Assembly: GCA_902778205.1 (NCBI GenBank)
Contig: CACYWX010000021.1
Location: 1-16,949 of the forward strand
Direction: 5' to 3'
From: an uncultured Ruminococcus sp.
GTDB taxonomy: Bacteria > Bacillota > Clostridia > Oscillospirales > CAG-272
Length of the DNA: 16,949 nt
The position numbers and the translations under genes are program-made. The notes under the pieces are model-generated. The model had not been told where the DNA came from, did not search any database, and saw nothing but the letters and a program-made list of their open reading frames with translations. Positions 6,483-12,708 of the stretch are shown here, one piece after another (the stretch's first letter is position 1; each line of letters opens with the position of its first letter).

Positions 6483-7946
6483 TTACGGCTTCTCCCGTCC
6501 CATCAGGATGGGATACAGTTCATCCTCCGTCAGGACAACGGAGGTCACGGGCCCGAGTCCCCGCTCCGAGGCCGCCGCGACATCCAGTCGGATCTTCCAG
6601 AAGGCCTGGCAGAAATAGCTCGCCTCGGTCCCGTCCGGATTCTCATACTCGATGAGAGTCCACCCTCGGTCGCTCGGGAACTGTGCGAAATACTTCACGA
6701 TGTACTCGTCCGCTCCGGGGACGGCGTTCCAGACGGCCTTCAGACCGCCGGCAAAGGGCGCCATGGAGGCGTCGGGCTCAAAACGGATCCCGTCCGGGGC
6801 GGCAAGGGCTTCGTCGGCCGGGTAGGGCGTCAGATCGCAGAACTTCCCGAAGGAGGTGTAAGCTCCCAGCTCCTCAATGGTCCGGATGGAGACGCGCCCG
6901 TTCTTCAGGCTGAGGCACGGGTTGAAAATGACGCATCCCGCGCCCTCGGAAACCGGGTTCGTGACCGTGACGACCGTATCCGGCATGATATCCGAGACAT
7001 TGCAGCAGAGGAGGACGGGCTGTCCACTGTCGTTCCTGCTGAGGATCTCTCCCGCCGCTCCCGTATAGCCGCTGCTCTCATCGACGATCCAGCGGTTCAC
7101 CGTGACCGACGCGTCTGCGGACAGCGGAACGATGAGGAAGAGGTCCTGCCCGCCCGCCGTGAGCACGACATTGTCGTCGGGAATCTCCTCGAGGAACGGG
7201 AAGGCGTCCGTGACGCCGCGTTCCCGGAGCAGCTTCAGGATGCTCCCGCGGTCGCCCGCTCCGCCGGAGCCTCCCGCGTAATAAACACCGCACACCGCGC
7301 CCTCGTCGAGGACGATCTGCCGCTGGAGAACAACGGGATCCCAGCCCCGGTCGGCCCGGTACAGCCAGGTCACCGTCATGGCGCGGGAACAGGCGGCCTC
7401 GATGTCGAAGTTGTCCATATCCCGGAACATGTCGTTGTTCGCGGCCCAGATCCAGGGCTGCACATAGTAGGCCTCGGGGTCCTTCAGCGGAAGGGTGCCG
7501 TTCACGCCCGGCTCCGGTTTCCCGAGAGCGCGCCAGAGGAAGGTCAGGATATGCGCCGAGGTACAGAGTGCGTCCGGAGAGAATTCCGTCGCGGACGTCC
7601 CGTTCGTGATGCCCTGCTCCACGGCCCAGAGGACCGCCTTTTCATAATAGCTGCCCGGCGCCACATCCCGGAACGGGCATGCCGCCGCGGCGGGTTCCGG
7701 GCATCCGGACACCCGCCACAGGAAGGTCACGACCTGTCCCCGGGTGCAGGTATTCTCCGGCGAGAAGGTCGTATCGCTCGTTCCCGTAGTGACCCCGTTG
7801 TCCAGCGCCCATAGAACGGAGGGAGCGTAATAAGAATCCGCGGGGACGTCCGTGAATCCCGCCCCGGCAGCGGCCGTTGCCAGAAGGATTGACGCGAGCG
7901 CGGTCAGCAGCGCCATGGTCAGGATGCTTCTCCGTTTTCTTTTCAT
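6483..7946 (-). CDS. Secreted protein with three S-layer homology (SLH) repeats
   Basis: This 487-residue protein has an N-terminal signal peptide: MKRKRRS, a hydrophobic stretch, then AAAGAG with likely cleavage near residue 27-29. SLH repeat 1 starts at about residue 31 with FTDVPADSYYAPSVLWAL and contains the turn-type FSPENTCTRGQ segment. SLH repeat 2 follows with FRDVAPGSYYEKAVLWAVEQ and FSPDALCTSAH. A third, degenerate repeat starts LPLKDPEAYYVQPW and ends in CSRAMTVTWLYRA. SLH domains anchor proteins to pyruvylated cell-wall polymers. The remaining C-terminal part of about 290 residues is unrecognised. Near its end, VWNAVPGADEYIVKYF resembles a fibronectin type III strand pair. The ATG at 7946 is preceded by GGAGG and starts a proper signal peptide. 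An upstream in-frame ATG at 8000 has no ribosome site and would bury the signal. Ten G lie in the leader 43-52 bases upstream of this ATG. Confidence 0.87.
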   Translation of the reverse strand: MKRKRRSILTMALLTALASILLATAAAGAGFTDVPADSYYAPSVLWALDNGVTTGTSDTTFSPENTCTRGQVVTFLWRVSGCPEPAAAACPFRDVAPGSYYEKAVLWAVEQGITNGTSATEFSPDALCTSAHILTFLWRALGKPEPGVNGTLPLKDPEAYYVQPWIWAANNDMFRDMDNFDIEAACSRAMTVTWLYRADRGWDPVVLQRQIVLDEGAVCGVYYAGGSGGAGDRGSILKLLRERGVTDAFPFLEEIPDDNVVLTAGGQDLFLIVPLSADASVTVNRWIVDESSGYTGAAGEILSRNDSGQPVLLCCNVSDIMPDTVVTVTNPVSEGAGCVIFNPCLSLKNGRVSIRTIEELGAYTSFGKFCDLTPYPADEALAAPDGIRFEPDASMAPFAGGLKAVWNAVPGADEYIVKYFAQFPSDRGWTLIEYENPDGTEASYFCQAFWKIRLDVAAASERGLGPVTSVVLTEDELYPILMGREKP

Positions 7947-7988
7947 GATCGTTTCCTCCCAAATAATTGAATTTTGATATGGCTGCCG

Positions 7989-7998
7989 CCCCCCCCCC
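7989..7998. repeat. Homopolymer run of ten C (G on the gene strand) in the SLH gene leader
   Basis: A run of ten identical bases lies 43-52 bases upstream of the SLH protein start. It is the longest G/C homopolymer I noticed in the window. Such tracts are prone to slippage during replication and also to sequencing error. No consensus promoter is clear around it; TATCAA lies 9 bases downstream on the minus strand. Confidence 0.9.
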
Positions 7999-8103
7999 AT
8001 GAGGCGGGAACGGCTGTACTGCTTTATCCGGCGGTCCTGACGGTTCTCTTTCCGCCTCCCCGCCCTCCGGTTCCCGGGAGCGTAATTCTGGCCGCGGCGG
8101 GAG

Positions 8104-8727
8104 TCAGGTCTCCCGGAAGCGCTTCATGACAGCCCCGTCGGGACTTCCGGCGGAGACGAAGAGCTCCGCCCCGTCCGTATAGACCGCCGCCAACAGCGCT
8201 CCGGCCTCCTCTGGCACATTGAACACCGTTTCCGCGGGAGAGAAGGAATCCAGCCGCAGATCCTTCGCTGGCTTTCCGTCGGAGAGCATGATCTTCATGA
8301 CGGATGTCCGGTCCCCCTTCACCGCTTTGTCCTCGTCGGTCTGGAAGGAAACCGCCAGCCTGCCGTCCGGCAGCTCCGCGATCCACGGGGCGCCCGCCTT
8401 GGAGTTGTCCGTTCGGGGAATATAAATGTCCGCGGGCTCCGTCCATCCCCGCCCGTCTTCAGAATACAGTATCTGTATCACAAACGGATGCCTTCCCGCT
8501 TCGTTCCGCAGGTGCGTGGATTCTATGACCAGCGCGTATCCTCCGTTGGAAAGCGGGATCCACACCGGCATTCCGTCCCGGGAATTGTGCAGGATCTTTG
8601 AAGCGCGGTGATGAAGAGTAAAGCCGCACTTTTCTGTATCGCGTCCCGTGTCATGCGCGTTTCGATCGCTGTTTTCGAGGCCCCCGAGAAAACCGGAAAA
8701 CTGCGTCACCGACGGAGTTTTCCGCAT
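8104..8727 (-). pseudogene. 3' fragment of a sialidase-like (BNR/Asp-box) gene
   Basis: The frame is open for 207 codons, but only the part from about residue 42 looks like a protein family. RDGMPVWIPLSNGGYALVIE, an Asp-box-like YSEDGRGWTEP, APWIAELPDGRLAVSFQT and the final ELFVSAGSPDGAVMKRF match the last blades of six-bladed sialidase or neuraminidase-like propellers. These exceed 330 residues and are usually exported. The catalytic N-terminal half is missing. The first 40 codons look like unrelated sequence, and no good ribosome site or signal peptide precedes the ATG at 8727. The C-terminal end appears natural. I read it as a gene truncated at about 8600 by a rearrangement; a structured non-coding stretch lies immediately on the missing side. 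A functional short protein is less likely. Confidence 0.6.
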
Positions 8728-8794
8728 GTTTCGGCTGACTCAACCAGTTCGCGCGAGAACATGGGATGAACGTCATGACTGGATTCAGGGGGAA

Positions 8795-8955
8795 GCTGTC
8801 GGGTTATGCCATATGGCCAAGGAACCCCCGCACGGTGGGGAATAGGTTTGCTGGCAAACCCGTCGGCCATGAGATGGTGTCCACGATCGAAGATCGTAGC
8901 CCGTGCCTCCCGCCCTGAGCATGAGCATTGAATTTGAAACCCGTAGGGTTTCTTT
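8795..8955 (+). ncRNA. Second compact folded RNA candidate (family unknown)
   Basis: The 251 bases between the sialidase fragment and the exporter hold no supported gene but several perfect stems. ATGGCC (8813-8818) closes on GGCCAT (8865-8870). Inside lie CCCC (8825-8828) with GGGG (8837-8840) and GGTTTG-CTGG-CAAACC (8845-8860), giving a three-way junction. It is followed by ACGATC-GAA-GATCGT (8883-8897) and GAAACCC-GTA-GGGTTTC (8936-8952), then TTTCC. The last hairpin with its T-rich end suggests the plus strand, though the stems could also form from the minus strand. Guide-RNA scaffolds of IS200/IS605 elements have this look, but I cannot place it in a family. Further weak symmetry, CCAGT (8746-8750) with ACTGG (8778-8782), precedes it. 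Confidence 0.45.
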
Positions 8956-8978
8956 CCGTGTACAAAGCACGTTCAGCG

Positions 8979-10790
8979 TCAGCTGACAAACTGCGCGTTG
9001 TGGAGGCCGCAGTAGAAGCCTCCCGCCGCCATGAGCTCATCGTGGGTCCCGTGCTCGATGACGCGGCCGTCCTTCAGCACGAAGATCACGTCGGCGGAGC
9101 GGACCGTGGACAGGCGGTGTGCGATGACGAAGGAGGTGCGGTGCGCCATCAGCTCGTTCATAGCGGCCTGGATGCGCATCTCCGTCATGCTGTCCACGTT
9201 GGAGGTGGCCTCGTCCAGAATCAGCACCGGCGCGTCGGAGATCATGGCCCGGGCGATGGTGAGAAGCTGCTTCTGCCCCTTGGAGATGTTGACGCCCTCG
9301 TCGGTGAGAACGGTGTCGTAGCCGTCGGGCAGGCCCCGGATGAAGGAGTCGATGCCCGCCGCCTTCGCCGCCCGCTCGATCTCGGCGCGGCTGACCTCCC
9401 GGGGGGATCCGTAGGCGATGTTGTCGGCGATGGTGCCGCTGAACAGCCAGGTGTCCTGCAGGACCATGGTGTAGGCGCGCCGGACGGAGGAGCGTTCCGC
9501 CCCGCGGATGTCCTCCCCGTCCAGCAGGACCGCGCCGGAATCCGGGTCGTAGAACCGCATGAGCAGGTTGATGATGGTGGTCTTTCCGGCTCCGGTGGGA
9601 CCCACGATGGCGGCGGTCATGCCGGGCTTCACGTTCAGGCAGAGATCGTGGAGGATCTGCCTCTCCGGGGTATAGCCGAAGTTCACGTGATCGGTCACCA
9701 CGCGGCCCTCAACCGGGGACTCCAGGCCGTACACGCGGGCTCCGGGCAGATCCGGGCTCTCCTCCTCCTCGTCCAGCAGGCGGAACACGCGCTCTGCGGC
9801 GGCCGCGGCGGACTGGAGCTCGTTGATGATGTTGGCGGACTCGTTGATGGGGCCGCTGAACTTCCGGGAATACAGGACGAAGGAGGACACGTCGCCGATG
9901 GAGATGCCCTTCGCCAGATACAACAGGGAGCCGAACACGGACACCAGCGCCAGGGAGATGTTGTTGATGAAGTTGACCGTGGGACCCACCATGGTGCCAT
10001 AGTAATCCGCCTTGAAATAGGCGTCCGCGGCGGTTTTGTTCCGGCCGGCGAAGCGCTCCGTCATGGCGGGCTCGGCGGAATAGGCCCGGACGGTTTTCTG
10101 CCCGGAGAGGCACTCCTCCGCGTAGCCGTTCAGCTCGCCCAGCTTGCCCGAGCGGGCACGGAAGAGGGGACGGAACCGGTTGGCCATCATGGTGGTGGCC
10201 ACGATGGAGAGAGGAACCGTGAAGGCGAAGACCAGGCACAGCTTCGGGGAGATGGTGAGCATCATCACGAGGGACCCGGCCACCGTCACCACGGAGGAGG
10301 CGATCTGCACCAGATCCGTGGACAGGGTGGCGTTGATGGTGTCGATGTCGTAGGAGATGCGTGAGATGATGTCGCCGGTCTGGTTCACGTCGAAGTAGCT
10401 GACCTTCAGCTTCATGAGCTTGGCGAAGATGTCCTGCCGCATGCGCATGACGATGCCCCGTGACAAGTTGATCATCACAAGCTGAAGAAGATAGGCCATG
10501 ACGGAGGACGCCGCGTAGGCCGCCAGCATCAGGACGCAGAGGCGGATCACGGCGGGGAAGTTCACCTGCCCGGGCACCACGCCGATGGCGTCGATGGCCT
10601 GTCCGGACAGCTTCGGTCCCACCAGGGAGAGAAGGTTCGACAGGACGGAGAGGCAGAGGGCGGCGAGATAGCCCCAGCGGAACTGGAACATGTATTTGCC
10701 GAGCCGCAGCAGGACCCGGAGCTTCTTTTTCGATACGTTGGCCACGACGGTGTCTTCCGGCCGCGTGACGCGGGGACCGCCTCTATTCAA
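8979..10790 (-). CDS. ABC exporter, subunit with the canonical NBD (heterodimeric multidrug/lipid-type)
   Basis: This 603-residue half-transporter has an N-terminal transmembrane domain (about residues 40-350, six predicted helices) and a C-terminal ATPase domain. The ATPase shows Walker A GPTGAGKTT with Lys403, Q-loop LQDTWLF, Walker B LILDEATSNVD with the catalytic Glu527, and H-loop His558 in AHRLST. Its signature motif is ISKGQ (502-506), not LSGGQ. Such a degenerate signature is expected of the partner that completes the weak ATP site in heterodimeric exporters such as LmrCD, BmrCD and TM287/288. I place the start at the TTG (10788-10790): GGAGG lies 8 bases upstream, and the TTG overlaps the TAG of the preceding gene (TTGAATAG), an 8-base overlap that implies translational coupling. 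An ATG at 10859 would need a 77-base overlap. The transported substrate is unknown. Confidence 0.92.
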   Translation of the reverse strand: MNRGGPRVTRPEDTVVANVSKKKLRVLLRLGKYMFQFRWGYLAALCLSVLSNLLSLVGPKLSGQAIDAIGVVPGQVNFPAVIRLCVLMLAAYAASSVMAYLLQLVMINLSRGIVMRMRQDIFAKLMKLKVSYFDVNQTGDIISRISYDIDTINATLSTDLVQIASSVVTVAGSLVMMLTISPKLCLVFAFTVPLSIVATTMMANRFRPLFRARSGKLGELNGYAEECLSGQKTVRAYSAEPAMTERFAGRNKTAADAYFKADYYGTMVGPTVNFINNISLALVSVFGSLLYLAKGISIGDVSSFVLYSRKFSGPINESANIINELQSAAAAAERVFRLLDEEEESPDLPGARVYGLESPVEGRVVTDHVNFGYTPERQILHDLCLNVKPGMTAAIVGPTGAGKTTIINLLMRFYDPDSGAVLLDGEDIRGAERSSVRRAYTMVLQDTWLFSGTIADNIAYGSPREVSRAEIERAAKAAGIDSFIRGLPDGYDTVLTDEGVNISKGQKQLLTIARAMISDAPVLILDEATSNVDSMTEMRIQAAMNELMAHRTSFVIAHRLSTVRSADVIFVLKDGRVIEHGTHDELMAAGGFYCGLHNAQFVS

Positions 10791-12528
10791 GGAGCGCACC
10801 TCCCATCTGCGATTCGCTGATTTCCCGGTACAGGGGACAGGTTCCGAGGAGCTCCTCATGGGTGCCCCGGCCCGTGACGCGCCCGTCCTCCAGCACCAGG
10901 ATCAGGTCGCTGTGGAGGATGGAGGAGATCCGCTGGGCCACGATGACGGAGGTGGTCTCGCTCTTCTCGGTGAAGTTCTGCCGGATGGCCATGCGCAGGC
11001 GCGCGTCGGTGGCGTAGTCCAGGGCGGAGGAGCTGTCGTCCAGCACCAGGATCTCCGGATTCCCCGCCAGGGCCCGGGACAGGATCATGCGCTGCTTCTG
11101 GCCGCCGGAGAGGTTCGCCCCCTTGATGGCCAGCTCGAAATCCAGCCCGCCGGGCTTTTCCTCGAGCACCGGGGAAGCCTGGGCGAATTCCGCGGCCCGG
11201 AGCAGGTCCTCATCGGAGAGCCCGCGGCCGAAGTCCAGATTGGTACGGATGGTGTCGGCGAAGAGGAAGTCGTTCTGGAAGGCCGCGCCGAATTTCTTCG
11301 AGATCTCGTCCCGGCTCATGGAGCGCACGTCCACGCCGTCGATGCGGACGGATCCGGAATCGGCGTCATACTGGCGCATGAGCAGGGCGACGAGGGTGGT
11401 CTTGCCCGCGCCGGTGGGACCGATGATCCCCAGGGTCTGGCCGGGCATAAGGGTGAAGGAAACGTCCTCCACGTCGGGCTTGACGCCGTTGTAGGAGAAG
11501 GTCACGTGGTCGAACTCGATCTTCGGAGTACTGTTGTCCGGGGCGAAATCCGGAGAGGGAGCGTACGCGGAATCCGGGGTCATGTCCTCGGGGGCGTCCA
11601 GCACCTCCCCGATGCGGTTGGCGGAGGCGATGCCCCGTGAGGACATGATGAAGATCCGGGTGACGCTCATGAGGGCGTTCAGGATGATGGTGAAATAGGA
11701 GGTGAAGGCGATGATCTTGCCGGTTTCCGACAGGCCGCCGTTGACCCGGACCGCGCCCACCAGGATCACGGCCACCAGACCCGTATTGAGGAAGGCGTTC
11801 ATGAGGGGGGAGGTCAGGGCCATGTTCAGCGCGGCGTGCTTTTCCGCCCGGTTCAGCGCTCCGTTGGCTGAGTCGAAGCGTTCCCGCTCAGCCCGCTCCT
11901 TGCCGAGGGCTTTTATAATCCGGATGCCCTGGGCGTTCTCCCGGACCACCCGGGTCATGTCGTCGGTGCGGAGCTGCTGATCGTTGTAGAGAGGGATGCC
12001 GCGGCGGGTGATGAGCCAGACGGAGACGGCGATGAAGGGCATGACGGCGATGAGGACAAGGGTCAGCACCGGCTCCATCATGAAGGTCATGACCACACCG
12101 CCGATCAGCAGGCAGGGAGCCCGGACGCCGAGACGCTGGAACATGCCCACCATCTGGTGGATGTTGTAGGTGTCCGAGGTCAGGCGGGACTCCAGGGACG
12201 GGACCGTGAAGGCGTCCAGCTGGCGGGCGGAGAGATAGGAGATCTTTTTAAAGAGGTCGTTGCGGATCTTCTCCGTGGTGTCCCGGGCGACCCGGGCGGC
12301 GATGCGGTTGGCGGTGATGTTGCCGAGGATGGCCAGCACGGAGCAGACCAGCATCAGAAGCCCCGCCAGAAGGATCATTTTCCGGCTTCCCGTGGGGACG
12401 ATGTCGTCGATGATGGCGGACAGGAGCAGGGGGAGAAACAGGTCCATGACCGTTCCGCCGAATTTAACGACAAAGCCCAGGAGCATTTTCGGAAGGAACG
12501 GCCGGACATAGGATACGATGTGCTTCAA
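10783..12528 (-). CDS. ABC exporter, subunit with the degenerate NBD (heterodimeric multidrug/lipid-type)
   Basis: This 581-residue half-transporter has a six-helix membrane domain in roughly the first 310 residues and an ATPase domain from about 340. Walker A is GPTGAGKTT (Lys376), the Q-loop reads FQNDFLF and the signature is a normal LSGGQ (473-477). Walker B, however, is LVLDDSSSALD, with Asp498 where the catalytic Glu should be, and the H-loop is VAQRIS with Gln532 instead of His. These two changes mark the non-hydrolysing site of heterodimeric exporters. Its intact signature serves the active site of the partner encoded next, so the two products should work as a 1:1 complex in the membrane. 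The start is TTG (12526-12528), with AAAGGA upstream at good spacing. The gene follows the duplicated promoter at 12579-12632. Confidence 0.93.
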   Translation of the reverse strand: MKHIVSYVRPFLPKMLLGFVVKFGGTVMDLFLPLLLSAIIDDIVPTGSRKMILLAGLLMLVCSVLAILGNITANRIAARVARDTTEKIRNDLFKKISYLSARQLDAFTVPSLESRLTSDTYNIHQMVGMFQRLGVRAPCLLIGGVVMTFMMEPVLTLVLIAVMPFIAVSVWLITRRGIPLYNDQQLRTDDMTRVVRENAQGIRIIKALGKERAERERFDSANGALNRAEKHAALNMALTSPLMNAFLNTGLVAVILVGAVRVNGGLSETGKIIAFTSYFTIILNALMSVTRIFIMSSRGIASANRIGEVLDAPEDMTPDSAYAPSPDFAPDNSTPKIEFDHVTFSYNGVKPDVEDVSFTLMPGQTLGIIGPTGAGKTTLVALLMRQYDADSGSVRIDGVDVRSMSRDEISKKFGAAFQNDFLFADTIRTNLDFGRGLSDEDLLRAAEFAQASPVLEEKPGGLDFELAIKGANLSGGQKQRMILSRALAGNPEILVLDDSSSALDYATDARLRMAIRQNFTEKSETTSVIVAQRISSILHSDLILVLEDGRVTGRGTHEELLGTCPLYREISESQMGGALLE

Positions 12529-12576
12529 AACGGAAATCCTTTCCGGGACCGGACGAATCCGGACTGCGCATTTTCT

Positions 12577-12628
12577 TCATTATACCATGGAGATTTAGAA
12601 ATCATTATACCATGGAGATTTAGAAATC
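12577..12628. repeat. 25-bp perfect tandem duplication covering the promoter of the exporter genes
   Basis: The unit at 12577-12601 is repeated exactly at 12602-12626, and two further bases match (12627-12628). Each copy contains ATTATA, the complement of a perfect -10 box, plus a TCTCCATGG segment. It is not a CRISPR array: there are only two copies and no spacers. Confidence 0.95.
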
Positions 12629-12632
12629 GCAA
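12579..12632 (-). promoter_or_regulatory. Duplicated promoter of the ABC exporter operon
   Basis: On the minus strand two perfect TATAAT boxes lie 25 bases apart, at 12604-12609 and 12579-12584. The distal one has TTGCGA (12627-12632) 17 bases upstream, a good sigma-A promoter. The proximal one has TAATGA at the same spacing, a poor -35. The proximal -10 lies about 50 bases from the TTG start of the first exporter gene. Confidence 0.75.
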
Positions 12633-12653
12633 CCCAAACGGCGCAAAAGATCG

Positions 12654-12685
12654 AAAAAACCGCCCCGCGGTGAAACGGGACGGTT
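12654..12685 (-). terminator. Intrinsic terminator after the GH127 gene
   Basis: On the minus strand AACCGTCCCG (12676-12685) pairs with CGGGGCGGTT (12658-12667), one G-T pair, around an 8-base loop, followed by TTTT (12654-12657). It ends the DUF1846-GH127 unit just before the exporter promoter. Confidence 0.88.
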
Positions 12686-12708
12686 GTGGCAGGAGGATGC
12701 GGACGGTT

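Noticed and set aside
7947..8000. ATG at 8000 as start of the SLH protein
   Set aside because: It is in frame but has no ribosome site, would put Gly-Gly-Gly and 18 residues before the signal peptide, and GGAGG precedes the ATG at 7946.
8928..10364. Plus-strand open frame of 478 codons
   Set aside because: Antisense to an ABC ATPase with all motifs intact on the minus strand.
10791..10859. ATG at 10859 as start of the second exporter gene
   Set aside because: It would overlap the first gene by 77 bases and add 23 atypical residues; the TTG at 10790 has a well-placed GGAGG.
12577..12628. Short repeats as a CRISPR array
   Set aside because: There are two adjoining copies with no spacer and no cas genes; they overlap a promoter.
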